A program made the translations under genes and the position numbers. The notes below the pieces were generated by a model. That model made no database searches and was not told the origin of the DNA. It was given only the letters and a program-made list of their open reading frames with translations. A stretch of 64,000 nucleotides of DNA, from assembly GCF_021018895.1 (NCBI RefSeq), contig NC_079386.1, forward strand, positions 5,003,835-5,067,834, written 5' to 3'. Origin of the DNA: Seriola aureovittata. Its lineage: Eukaryota > Chordata > Actinopteri > Carangiformes > Carangidae. Shown one piece after another: positions 11,935 to 22,220 of the stretch; positions within the stretch are counted from its first letter, which is position 1, and every line of letters starts with the position of its first letter.

Positions 11935-12480
11935 GAGGGGGAGGGAGGAAGGACGAAGAGACATGGAAGAGGAAAGGAAGCGACTGTTTGGACACGGAAC
12001 AGGAGGGAGTTTGGAAAGCATGATCATGAGGAGGGAGGAGAGGAGAGGAGACAGGAAGGAAGGAAGGAAGGAAGGAAGGAAGGAAAAAGGACACAGAGAG
12101 AGGGAAGAGAAGTGAAAAGGGAAGATTGATGGGTGGAGCTTTAGGAGGAAGGCGTGTAGAAGAAGGACACTGCAGGCAAGAGGGAAAGAGTTTAGAGGGA
12201 AGAAAGGGAAGGAAAATGAAAGGATAGAAGAGGTTAAGAAGATAAAAGAGGCAAGGAAGAAGAAAGAGAAGAAGAAGAGAATTAGAAAAAGTAAGGAGTA
12301 AGTAAGGTAAGGAGGAGTTGGACTGGGGGGGGCACTTGAAGCAGAAGGAAGGAAGGCAGAAGAAGTGAAGGTGAGACGGAAGATGAGGAACCTAAGGAGG
12401 AAGGGGGAGGAAGGGAAAGGAAAGGATGCTGGAGCAAAGGGGTGATGATGGAAGGACAACACAGAAGGATCAATGAGTTA
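11935..12480 (+). repeat. 546-bp purine tract with (GGAA)n core
   Basis: The plus strand is overwhelmingly A/G, with a perfect (AAGG)n array at 12053-12086 and an A13 run just after its end. It yields a 177-residue minus-strand frame of Ser, Leu, Phe and Pro that is not a gene. A pyrimidine-rich plus-strand stretch follows at about 12715-12885. Confidence 0.9.
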
Positions 12481-12484
12481 AAAA

Positions 12485-13310
12485 AAAAAAAAAGAGGGGA
12501 TGTAGTAATAAGGACGGAGATAAACTGTGTGAAAACATTTGCAGAAACCGGGGATGAAAGTGAGCGAGTGAATCAGCAAGAGACCAAGGAGTGGAGGGCG
12601 ATCACAGAGGGAGAGAGAAGGGTGGGAGGCGAATGGAGAGATCAATCACCAGTGGCCCTGGTGTTGTACCACTGAAAAGAGTCAATGGCCGGGAACCAAA
12701 CTTTCCACCCACACACTTTTTTTCTCTCTTCATCACCAACATCTCTCTCTTTCTCTGGAATACCCTCCCCTCCCCTTTTCCTCTTCTGTATATTCTCTCA
12801 GTTTATTGCTTTCTTCCTCCCCCTCTCTTAACGACACCTTACATCTTTCAGCTTTTTAACACCGTTCTATATTTCTGCTCTTCCTGGTAAGTGCTGACCT
12901 ATACAGAGATAAATAGGAAAATTCCCTTAAGAGCCATTAGAGGCAAATACAAGCCAATTCCCTGTCTGTAGATGCTCTCTAGATGACACTTAAAGCATAT
13001 TAAGCCATAACTCACTGCGACGCACAAGTGGAGGAAGTAAATATCACGCATGAAAATGTGATGGAAATATCCCGAATGACACAAACTGGCCAAATTCTCA
13101 AAGTTTACAGCACTGATAAATGTTATTAACTGAATACAAGTACAGAAGTTGCAAAAATGTTGAGCTTTTAGTCCTGAAACTTCAGAGGGAACACAATGAA
13201 CCCAGTCTGATTAGGGATCAGCGATTACAGTGCACGTCTGCTGGAGGTGCACATACAGTATGATGTGATAAACAGCATATTATCAGCATTATTAGAGATC
13301 CTATATAGTA
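12485..13310. other. non-coding; pyrimidine-rich stretch with splice-like motifs
   Basis: About 12715-12885 is C/T-rich, and ATCTTTCAG (to 12851) and GTAAGT (12887) bracket 35 nt without recognised coding. I regard this as chance within low-complexity DNA. Confidence 0.5.
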
Positions 13311-13314
13311 TATA

Positions 13315-13440
13315 AAGGTAGATATCCATGTGTTGTTTGATTATAAAGCAGGTCTAGGTTCTACATTAACACTGTGAAAGAAACTGAGCCTTAAAACCAA
13401 CCGTCAGAACTTCTGTAACTTTGTGATGTCAGATGTCATG
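13315..13440 (+). mobile_element. partial copy of the TTAAAGGTCCCAT element
   Basis: The segment GAAACTGAGCCTTAAAACCA followed by CCGTCAGAACTTCTGTAACT and TTTGTGATGTCA closely matches 17428-17477 inside the complete element, and TGATTATAAAGCAGGTCTA matches 17345-17363. A stretch present in the complete copy is missing between these blocks, and the right end is absent. Confidence 0.7.
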
Positions 13441-14057
13441 TCATGTATGGTCACACTAGAAAGTGGGAAACAAAAATTCATTTTCATGTCGCTGTGAAAT
13501 TTGTTAAATGCTGGAAACACAGTCTCTACACGTCCACAAGTGTGGACCTAATCTGACACGGGCATGTAGAAAACCAAACCCCAACCTGTTGTGTTTATGA
13601 TGCACAGACTAATCACAGCTAACCACAATCACCACAGACCCAGACTAAAAATAACTTTGGGTCTCAGTTCTTAGAAGATGACTGGACCCATGAAGACCTC
13701 TAACTGGAAGCTGGGTGACACAGTGACTATTTATTCGCAGGTTGTGCAGGACAGTTAATATGATAGCGCTGTCAGCCCTGCAGGCAGTTTGCAACTGGTT
13801 AGTGTTGCCTGTCAAAGTTACACATGCAAAAGCAGAAATAGTCAACCAAATGACATGACAAAAATTAAAAAAATTAAAAACGAAAAGAAAATAGTTTGTG
13901 GATGTTTATGCTCAGTAATATGTACTGAAAATACTTTTGCTTCAAAACTGTACTTAACGGCTTCAGACATGTTTGTTTTGTGTCTGTTCATGTGTGCAAC
14001 TGAAGATCATGTTACTCCTCATTTGTTTAGAAAGCAAGATGAGTCCCCAAGCATGGG

Positions 14058-14063
14058 CACACA

Positions 14064-14116
<53 letters not shown>
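14058..14116 (+). repeat. (CA)n microsatellite
   Basis: About 29 CA units with one A interruption near 14065. Confidence 0.97.
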
Positions 14117-14118
<2 letters not shown>

Positions 14119-14259
14119 AAAGGTCATGACAAAAAATAGGTCATGACACTCGCTTCTGTCATTCTCTTTCTCAATTGGTTCCCATGAGAGCAAACAAATA
14201 AAAGTAAGCAAACAAAATTCATGTGAGAGCGACACCAGATGCTTTGAGGATGCTCCATC

Positions 14260-14269
14260 TGTGTGTGTT

Positions 14270-14305
<36 letters not shown>
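14260..14305 (+). repeat. (TG)n microsatellite
   Basis: About 21 TG units with TTTA near the start, opposite in orientation to the CA tract 150 bp before it. Confidence 0.96.
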
Positions 14306-14306
<1 letters not shown>

Positions 14307-14421
14307 AATGCATTCTTACATGTTTGTTTGCACGACTGACATGAGAGCTGCACGTTTACATATCCACCTGAGAATAGCTGCATACGTGTCTATGTGCATC
14401 TATGCTTGTTTGTGTGTTTTT

Positions 14422-14454
14422 ATGTGTGTGTGTGTGTGTGTGAGCATGTGTGTG
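14422..14454 (+). repeat. (TG)n microsatellite
   Basis: About 14 TG units with minor interruptions. Confidence 0.93.
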
Positions 14455-14679
14455 TTCTTGGCTGAGACTCTGACAGAGATGGATGAGGCAGAGACGGCCC
14501 TGCAAGGGACTGGTGCGCTTTTGCGTCAGTGACCTCTGACCTCGACTAGGCCGGCAGCAGCGGACACGCTCTCCCACCATGCATTAGTTAATGACCAATT
14601 GCTGTCGCGCTGCAAAACACACACACACACATAAACACAGGTGAGGGGGGTTCTTTCATCCTCAAAAAGAGACAGTGCA

Positions 14680-14746
14680 GGTGTGTGTGTGTGTGTGTGT
14701 ATGTGTGTGTGTGAGAGAGTGTGAGTGTGAGTGTGTGTGTGTGTGA
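14680..14746 (+). repeat. (TG)n microsatellite with GA interruptions
   Basis: TG-rich tract interrupted by AT, GAGAGA and GAGTGTGA blocks. Confidence 0.94.
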
Positions 14747-14774
14747 TGAAGCAGATGGGTAATGGGCTGGAGGG

Positions 14775-14990
14775 AAGGGTGACTCGACAATGACTTGACG
14801 AATTTAAACAACCCAGAAGGACTCTGTGCTCGGTTCCTCACTTGGATCTCATCCAGAGTCGCTGATAGAAAGAGGACAAATCAATTTGCTTCAACATTAT
14901 TATCAGAAACACTTCACAGCTCCACATGTGCTGCTTTTAAATGAGAGGACGGCATTAGGAAATGAATTGTGATATCTTGCTGGTAGGGTC
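14775..14990 (+). promoter_or_regulatory. candidate conserved non-coding element
   Basis: Complex unique sequence without repeats, directly after dense TG microsatellites. It holds CAAATCAATTTGC, ACATTATTATCAG and GGCATTAGGAAATGAATTG, i.e. several ATTA/TAAT-type and AATCAAT cores. No frame or repeat explains it. The call rests on composition only. Confidence 0.25.
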
Positions 14991-15124
14991 AGACTGATAC
15001 AGTATTTCAGACAGACACTGGCCCTCTAGATAAATATGACACATGATTAGTTACACTTTATATGGTCATTTTTATTTTGTTATATACTATGTAATATTAG
15101 GATATGTAGTGATTTGTCTTTGGT

Positions 15125-15234
15125 TGGTCATATTGTATATTTTTCTCAGTGTCATGGCGCTCCGTTGTTGTCCAAAAATGATCAAATCAGTCAATGAGTG
15201 CACTGTTGCACTGGCTGACATGTTCCTTTAATCG
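15125..15234 (+). repeat. inverted-repeat pair, left member
   Basis: TATATTTTTCTCAGTGTCAT followed by GGCGCTCCGTTGTTGTCCAAAAA matches the reverse complement of the right member at 15540-15660 with a few changes. It ends at TGTTCCTTTAA, a TTAAAGGA-type terminus. Confidence 0.65.
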
Positions 15235-15539
15235 AATGATGACCGGCATTGAGGTTTATTTTGACTCAGTCCCACATACACCGTCCTGCTGTGTGAAATG
15301 CTCACAAAAGCAACAAATGTGTGTTAATCCACCGCCCAAAATAGTCCCCAACAGAAGCACGGGTTAATCTTGCTACAGTAAATTTGCAGAAAAAAAGAAA
15401 ATTAAAGGGCACAGCAGAAGATTTATGTCTTCAGTAGGAACCATTGGGCTTGGTTTGAAGTACTGAAGGACGGTAGCAGGATTTGTTGAAAATAAAAATA
15501 TAGAGTATTCTCCGCTTTATTGTCATATTCTGAACTGTT

Positions 15540-15660
15540 ATTCTTACATTACGAAGCTATCCTTTCCATAGCTCACTGATGTGATCCTAGTAGTTTTTGG
15601 ACAACAATGGAGCTCAATGACACAGAGGAAAATATAGATATGGCCAAACTTATCCTTTAA
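15540..15660 (-). repeat. inverted-repeat pair, right member
   Basis: In reverse complement it starts TTAAAGGATAAGTTTGGCCA and continues through ATATTTTCCTCTGTGTCATT and GAGCTCCATTGTTGTCCAAA. The last two parts align with the left member. The pair is separated by about 300 bp of AT-rich DNA. They may be two copies of one short element, or one element with long diverged inverted arms. Confidence 0.65.
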
Positions 15661-16129
15661 CAAAGACAAAAAACTATAGCAGACGTATTAGTACTTAATT
15701 TAATTATAAAAGAAACAGCAAAGAAACAAAAAACATAAAAAAAAAAATGTGATATGTAAATCAAAGCAGATCATTGTTGATATCATATAAAGAGAAGTTT
15801 AGAGTGTGTGCTGAAAAATAGGAGAAAAGAATATGAGTGGGAAAGGCTTTGGGAGACTGTGTGTGTGCGAGTTAAAGACAGAGACCTGCAAGGAACAGGG
15901 AGAAAGTGAGTGTCCGGGCCCCGACGTCTTACAGGTCAACTGCATGTTACACAGTGCCAGATGGGTCTCATATAAAGTCTTAGTGATCTATTCTCAGACT
16001 ATACGACCTCCACTGTAAGGCAGGTCAGGGTGTGGGATGAATGGTGGTTCTTAGTGTTACAGAAAGGAAAACATGCAGGAGAAAGCTACGTTATTTGAAA
16101 ATGGAGTGATGGCCCGTGTCTGTAATTGC

Positions 16130-16250
16130 ACGTTATTTTCTGATCAATCATCTGTCGGTGGACGTGTCTCACGGTGCGATCCAGCTGATATTGACTGTGA
16201 GCTTTCATCTGGGACGGCCCAAAATCACAAAGCTTTCAGGCAGCTTTAGA
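16130..16250 (+). promoter_or_regulatory. candidate conserved non-coding element
   Basis: Unique, balanced-composition stretch including CTGATCAATCATCTGTCGG, GCTGATATTGACTGTGAGC and CACAAAGCTTTCAGGC. It stands out from the GA/CT low-complexity DNA that follows. Composition-based call only. Confidence 0.25.
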
Positions 16251-16543
16251 CAACGTGAGCAAGGGAGAGAGAGGGCGAGAGAGAGAGCGAGAGAGGACAC
16301 CTTACCTTCTCCTAGCCTAATTGCTTGTCTTTTCCCGCACCGTTCTCTCCTCTCATTCATCTCTAAACATATGGAAACAACACCTCTCACCTCCTTTCTA
16401 TTCTCCTCTCTTCTTCTCCTTCTTCCTTTGGCACAGTGCTGAGCCAGCACTTCTGCCTCCTTCAACCCTCTCTCTCTCTCTCCCTCTCATTCTTCATCAA
16501 TGCTCTCTCTCTCTCGCTCCTTCCCTCTCTCTCCAAGCCACAG

Positions 16544-16584
16544 CAGTGGAACATGGAGCACAATGCTAATCAGCCTCTCCCGCT
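16544..16584 (+). other. exon-like 41-nt segment between consensus splice sites
   Basis: A long pyrimidine tract (about 16440-16535) ends in CAAGCCACAG, a good acceptor with a second CAG three bases on. The 41-nt segment contains an ATG at 16553 in a good context (A at -3, G at +4) and is followed by GTAAGT at 16585-16590. One frame reads QWNMEHNANQPLP, another SGTWSTMLISLSR; neither is recognised. It could be a small or 5' non-coding plus-strand exon, but the pyrimidine tract is itself part of a CT microsatellite region. Confidence 0.22.
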
Positions 16585-16604
16585 GTAAGTACACCTCCCT
16601 CCCT

Positions 16605-16635
16605 CACACACACACACACACACACGCGCGCGCGA
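16605..16635 (+). repeat. (CA)n(CG)n microsatellite
   Basis: About 10 CA units run into five CG units. The alternating CG tail is a strong Z-DNA-type sequence and unusual in methylated vertebrate DNA. Confidence 0.95.
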
Positions 16636-16767
16636 GATAGAAAACCCCGTCTAACGAGTGTCAGGAGTCGTAAAAAGGAACCAAAACTTCACCTCGCCTT
16701 TTATCTGCCTCACTTTTCCTCGTCCTCTCCCTCAGTCCCTTCCCCTCTCTCTTTCTTTTTATTCCTT

Positions 16768-17076
16768 TTATGTCGGCGTCAGCTCCCAAATGAGGCAATC
16801 AACAGCCATGGAAGTATAATACTGTATTTTTTCCTCAGGGCATATCCCTAACACTTCACAGCCATCTGTCATGTAGACTGTGGTATATCCATTTCCAAGT
16901 TGAACAACAATAGTGTCATTTGAGTGATAAGGTGTGATAAATTGGCCATCAACTGGAAATCCAATTCTGACAAGCCAAGACACTACATCACATATAGTTA
17001 CATTTAAAGATACTAAATATTCCACAAAATGATGCTGAAAACTATGTGAAGCCTTGGTGAAGGTTTTCTCATACAT
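16768..17076 (-). other. unassigned 102-residue open frame
   Basis: This frame is not low-complexity and has protein-like composition, e.g. FPVDGQFITPYHSNDTIVVQ and MTDGCEVLGICPEEKIQYY. A stop codon lies two codons before the first ATG, and it stops at 16768. No splice sites or polyadenylation signal are apparent. I do not recognise a family. It may be a remnant of a mobile-element gene or chance. Confidence 0.2.
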
Positions 17077-17321
17077 GTCTTAGTGCTCCAATTTTCAGCA
17101 ATCACAAATTATTACTCCATCGTATCCAGCCAATCATCCTCCTGTCCACTTTCCAACTAGTCAATTAGGACACTGCTCTTTAAATATCCGTGTGATTCAC
17201 TCATGTCTTTTTTATGACCTTCGGTTTGTTCAGGATTAGGGAAAAACTAAACAAAATACCTGCTGTTTAAAGTGAAGTAAACACTTGGACACATACAGGG
17301 CACTGGAAATGATTTCAAGAT

Positions 17322-17675
17322 TTAAAGGTCCCATGTTCTTTCTTGATTATAAAGCAGATCTATATTAATACTGTGAAAGTATCAAAGCGCTCAGTCCACA
17401 GAGAAATGCACAGTGTGTGTTCAGAAACTGAGCCTTAAAACCATCCGTCAGGACTTCTGTAACTTTGTGATGTCACAACAAAGCAGTCAGACTCAGAACC
17501 TCCTCTACTCTTGGCTCACCAACCTGTTGTTACTAGAGCTCCAGAGAGATGCCTGAGGTAGAGATGTAAGACTACATTGAGATTTGGTTCTTAAAACCAG
17601 AAATATATCTTCTGATGGATATCAAAAAAATAAAAAAATAAAAAAATAAAAATGGGTAAAATATGGGACCTTTAA
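17322..17675 (+). mobile_element. 354-bp non-autonomous DNA transposon with terminal inverted repeats
   Basis: The ends are exact inverted repeats: TTAAAGGTCCCAT at 17322 and ATGGGACCTTTAA ending at 17675. The inside has no coding frame and contains an A-rich (ATAAAAAA)n tract near 17626-17652. Part of the inside recurs at 13.3-13.4 kb. The TTAA at the ends could be part of a TTAA target duplication or of the TIR itself, so I do not assign a superfamily. Confidence 0.75.
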
Positions 17676-17679
17676 TGAC

Positions 17680-18455
17680 TTTAACTTTCACATCACTACA
17701 TCACCATGCCAACCACTGCTGCAAAGGTAGGTCATACTACTTTGACATGTCAGTCCCTTGATTTTCACAACTGTTCCTTTTGATTCTTTGAGTAACTTAG
17801 TCATTGTCTGACTTCAGCACCGGCAGTTAGATCCCAGATGCTTTGGCCTCTTTGCAGCTTTGTTAACTGTCTCACATCTCTTATAAAATTCACTCATCAA
17901 AGTGCTGATTGCCGCACATTTCTTTTACTGTAGCCGACAAAAGGATCTAATCAATCTAATATGAACCACTTTTGGGACAGTGTTTGTGATTGAATTACTT
18001 CAGAGTTCAAAGAAGTCTCTCTAATTTGGTTATAGTGTCCCTAAGTCCCTAAGTCCCTAAGTCCCTTCTCACTTCACTGTTTGTGTTTTGAAACTAAATG
18101 TATTTCACAGCTAAGATTCAAACATAAGCTGGGAGAGTCAGACTACGATCAGGAGGCAAACTTTTAAAGACATCCTTGAAGTTTTTGAGAACTAGCAGAT
18201 CAATCTTTTGATACGTGGGTCCTTGTACTGTTTGTGTAAGGTGGTATAAGCTTGTGTTACACTGGTGTATTTAACGTCATGTTTTAAGTTGTTGCTGAGT
18301 AATTGATGTGTCGCTAGATATAACTAATGGTTACCTAAAAATTGAAAAAATTGAAAAAAGACAAGAAGAAGAGATCGAGCCATTGCAGATTGAAAATATT
18401 CAAGAAAGTCTTTGAACATGTTTTCCAAGGTCGGAAAACGCATTCAACAATTATG
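17680..18455. other. non-coding, nothing recognised
   Basis: Unique AT-rich DNA; a small tandem of CCTAAGT units lies at about 18040-18064. Confidence 0.55.
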
Positions 18456-18459
18456 TTAA

Positions 18460-18560
18460 GCCTTAAAGGAATCTAGTGACGTCTTGGGAAATATGCTTAC
18501 TTGCTTTCAAGCTGAGAGTTTAACGAGAAGATCGATATCTCTGATGTCCATCGCCAGTAA
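18460..18560 (+). mobile_element. fragment of dispersed element (AAAGGAAT...TTGGGAAATA type)
   Basis: CCTTAAAGGAATCTAG, then TTGGGAAATATGCTTACTTG, GCTTTCAAGCTGAGAGTTTA and ACGAGAAGATCGATA, follow the order of a widely spread fish element known to me from many introns. Only the left part is recognisable. Confidence 0.6.
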
Positions 18561-18564
18561 ACAT

Positions 18565-19110
18565 CCATAAATCTGCTTGGAAATCATGGAATAAAGATGC
18601 TCTTTATACAGAATTTGACTGAGAAACATCAAAGTTTTCTTCAGTATCATCCATGAACACAAACAGGAAGTGCTAATAGCTCTTTCGGCATACTTTTAAA
18701 TGATGCCAACTTGCCACAATATGGGCAAATCAGGTCTCAAGCATCAGACTAGCGGTAGACAAATAAGAATGGTATCAACAAAGGAAGGGACTCAGTCGAA
18801 CTAGCAAACAAACCTCACTACAAGTCAGTTTAATACATATTGCTGAGCTTAGTGATATAAACTGGTTGCTGGTAAGCGTCAATCCAACACTCGGTGCAGA
18901 TTAATGCAGGACAGAGGTAGTTGTAAATCCAGTTTCAGGCACTGCAGCAGAAACCTGATTGACTCTAAATGACTTGAATGTAAACCGACCGTGCAGCAAA
19001 CGCTTTTTATTTCATGACATTAAAAGAGTCGCCTGCAGTCTGAGAATTTCTGTCCTCAGAGAGTGTGACATGGGATTGAGCGTGCTCACGAACAAGGACG
19101 TAGGACATAA
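18565..19110. other. non-coding, possibly remnant of the element at 18460
   Basis: AT-rich DNA with diverged repeat-like phrases (e.g. AAACTGGTTGCTGGTAAG near 18858) that may be the other end of the same dispersed element. No gene. Confidence 0.45.
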
Positions 19111-19115
19111 AAGTA

Positions 19116-19116
<1 letters not shown>

Positions 19117-19179
<63 letters not shown>
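19117..19179 (+). repeat. (TG)n microsatellite, about 31 units
   Basis: Uninterrupted TG run of about 63 bp. Confidence 0.98.
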
Positions 19180-19181
<2 letters not shown>

Positions 19182-19263
19182 TGTAGCAGTTGTGTTGCAT
19201 CTTGTCACCAGATTCTGTATGACACAACTAATTAGGCTCTCAGCGTCAGAGATGTTTTACCCA

Positions 19264-19312
19264 CCCACACACACACACACACTCAAACACAAACAGACAC
19301 ACATACACACTG
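19264..19312 (+). repeat. (CA)n-rich tract
   Basis: CA units interrupted by CTCAAA, AAACAG and T. It is opposite in orientation to the TG run 85 bp before it. Confidence 0.92.
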
Positions 19313-19696
19313 CCTGACTCAGAGGGTACCACATCGTCAAGACAGGAAACACCCTAGGTGCCGTGACAACCTAAGGAGCACCATGGGACCGGCACACTGT
19401 GCATCGCCACGGGCAACAAGCACCACAGGAATCTCCTGCAATGTGGAGGAGTTCTCTCCCAAATCTCTTGTCATCATTCACCCTCTCTCTCTCTCTCTCT
19501 TTAACTCTTTCCCATGCTCTCTCTCTCTCTACCTTCCTCTGTCTCCAATCTGTGTGTCTCTCTCACTGTGTAATCATATCCTTTACACCATAGGCTCCCG
19601 ATCTAATCTCATGCATCGGTACTCTTTAATTAAACTGATTTGCAGAGACTCTCTCCTCCAGTCTGTCCTCAATTCATTCATGCCCCCATACCAAAA

Positions 19697-19720
19697 CACA
19701 CACACACACACACACACACT
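19697..19720 (+). repeat. (CA)n microsatellite
   Basis: About 12 CA units. Confidence 0.94.
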
Positions 19721-20264
19721 CATGCAGTACATCCTCATTCCCCTATGTTCTCGTTGGCAGCTCTGCAATCAACCGAAATGCCACGCAGTTCACAAAATGT
19801 TACTCCTAATTATTTCCTGATCTCATTGAAGCAGCTGCTCCCCATCCAGTACAATCGCTCTTTGATTGGTGACACCAAACGGCGACGACTTGACAATAAA
19901 CAGCCGACCGGAATGTCCTGAAATGACACCTCGGGTGGGTTGAGGAGTCAAATTGTCACCCCGGCCGTTGTTTATGCAGTTCAATTGTCAGCTGAAATTG
20001 AAACGGAGCAAGATGGGGTTATCCTCACAGAGCGGTGTGTTGCATTTTTTAAACCTGCTGCAGCTAATCATTGCAAACAAGAGAAAACACAGTTACACAC
20101 ACATACACACACACACGGTTTGTACAGTAGCTCCTGAGCCTGTGAGTCTAATTTTCTGCACAGAGATAATACAAAAAGTGGGGCTACAGTACGCTCGTTT
20201 TCCTGCTCTTCCTCTCTTTATAATTTCCCTCTTTGTTCACCGGCTTATCTACCTCCTTCTCTTT

Positions 20265-20460
20265 CTCTCACCGTTCTCGCCCCAGTTCTGAGGGATTCAA
20301 TTTCCCTCCAGTTAATAAACTGCACTGTAATTATACAAGCTGCTTTATTGAACTGGACGGGGATAATTCCCTTTATGCATACAGAGACGGGCCTCCCCTT
20401 AAAACCCATCGGGGCAACCCCATCATCTCCAGCAGGCACAGTGATCTCCTCTTACATCTG
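20265..20460 (+). promoter_or_regulatory. candidate conserved non-coding element
   Basis: Unique complex sequence with GTTAATAAACTGCACTGTAA, TTATACAAGCTGCTTTATTG and GGATAATTCCCTTTATGCAT: several homeodomain-type TAAT/ATTA cores and a GGATAA core in 80 bp, inside otherwise CT-rich DNA. The frames across it have no protein character. Confidence 0.3.
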
Positions 20461-21084
20461 TCCATCTGTTCATCCGTCGTCCCTCTTCTCCCAGTCGTCC
20501 CTTTAGTACCTTCCTTCTTCCTTTTCTGTCGGCAGGTCAGTTTGTCTGGCTCGCTGCTAGTGATTCATTTATTACTGTCATGTATCTCCATTACGCTGCA
20601 GCGGGGCAGGGCTTCCTGCGAGGGAACAAAACCCTGAGATAAAACCCGCTTGAATTGGGTTTAGAGAAATCTGTTGCATTATCCAAGAGGATGAAAGTAA
20701 CTGAATACATTTACTGGAGAACTGAAAGACTTTAGTGTATTTGTGTGGGTGATTTACTGAGTAATTCAGGTGCAGAACAAGATTTAGCCGGGGATCAAAT
20801 TAAATTCCGCCTTGATGATGTATTGCTTTACTATGTATGCATATTGTACTGAAAATTATACATGTAATTATACAATTTTGTGTCTGAAGAATCATACACT
20901 CAGAGACAAGTGCACACACTTTGTTGCTTCTGTCATGAAGTGACATCTGACAGTCAGCTTGACTCACCATCAACATGCCTCCACATAGTGTCTGCTGGCT
21001 GAGGCAGTGGCAGTAAGACACAGGCCAAAGCACACATCATTATTTTTGTGACAAGCAAGGCAAATGGCAATATGAGGGGCCATC

Positions 21085-21405
21085 AGGGGCAACATGTTGC
21101 AATGGCAACTATAAATGCATGTGAGGCATTCAGGGGACATCTGTAAATTGTAGAGTCTACTGATAGTCTGCATCTGAGGCGTTAAGGGGGCATCTGTAAA
21201 TCGTAGCATCTATTGACTGTCTGCATGTGAAGGCGTTTAGGGGACATCTGTCAATTGTAGCATCTATTGATAGACTGTATGCGAGGTGTTTTTTGGACAT
21301 CTGTAAATTGTATAATCTATTGATAGCCTGCATGATAGGCGTTTAGGGGATATCTGTTAATTGTAGGGTATGCCAATAGTCTGCATATAGGGGGGGATGT
21401 CTTTG
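21085..21405 (+). repeat. minisatellite, about 53-bp unit
   Basis: The core CATCTGTAAATTGTAG recurs with changes at about 21138, 21191, 21245, 21298 and 21351, i.e. every 53-54 bp. Each unit also carries ATCTATTGATAG and GTCTGCATG-like blocks followed by AGGCGTTTAGGGGA. About five units are recognisable, diverged from one another, plus a degenerate one upstream. Confidence 0.9.
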
Positions 21406-22059
21406 ATGGGCTTCTTTGCCTGGGGCCCCCCAGATTCTAAGATTAACACTGCATTTTATTGTGATAAACTATAGTTTAGCTGACTGTTGTGCGTTCAAAG
21501 TTATTTCTTATATATCAACTACAAAAACATTTCCATGAAGTCTAAGACAGAACTTTTTCTAGTTTAGGTTAAGTATATCGTAGTTGAATGGAAAAGTAAA
21601 GGAATAGGAAACCAGTACATGCTGTACTTATCACTGGCTACTCTAATCAGTGGCTAAACACTCAAACATGTAATATTTTCCCAGGATGATACATGTGAAA
21701 AAGAGAAAAGACTTAACGGATGAGGACTATCTTCTCTCCCTGATGAATAGGGATAGGGGGGAACTTCCCACGAGACTAATCTGAGAGCATTTCTTTTCTT
21801 CATAGTCTTTTTCCAAAACAAATGTTAGAAAAGATGGGGTCATCTTATAATCACAGTCGTCATATATGGTAATAAAATATGGTAATTAGCGATTATCAAG
21901 ATTAATTGTGAATTGATTAGAGCAAACAGTAATGGGGCTAAAAATGGCACTAGAGGAAACGTTATTGGGTCATAAAAGTCAAAACGGGTTAACTCCTTGA
22001 GATCAGCAATGAGCACAGTGCATTTACTGACAACATTACACTTTGATGTTCCATGTGGA

Positions 22060-22220
22060 AAACTTGGGCTGCTGGTGGTGCTAGAGGAAAGGTCACAGAG
22101 ATTAAGATTGATTCTCTGCGGATCATGAATATCTACAGTAAATTTCATGGCAATCTGCCCAGTTGTGGAAATATCTTGCACTGAACCAAAGACATACCAA
22201 CAGACGGACCAACTCACCAA
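22060..22220 (+). repeat. dispersed fish intronic repeat, copy 2
   Basis: CTGGTGGTGCTAGAGGAAAGG, TCTGCGGATCATGAATATCT, TTTCATGGCAATCTGCCCAG and GTGGAAATATCTTGCACTGA parallel the copy at 2.6-2.9 kb. It accounts for the 137-residue minus-strand frame at 21840-22253, which is therefore not a gene. Confidence 0.6.

Noticed and set aside
11929..12462. 177-residue minus-strand frame
   Set aside because: Pure product of a pyrimidine tract (Ser, Leu, Phe, Pro).
12852..12886. 35-nt exon-like segment between TTTCAG and GTAAGT
   Set aside because: Embedded in pyrimidine-rich low-complexity DNA, no recognisable product, no supporting neighbour.
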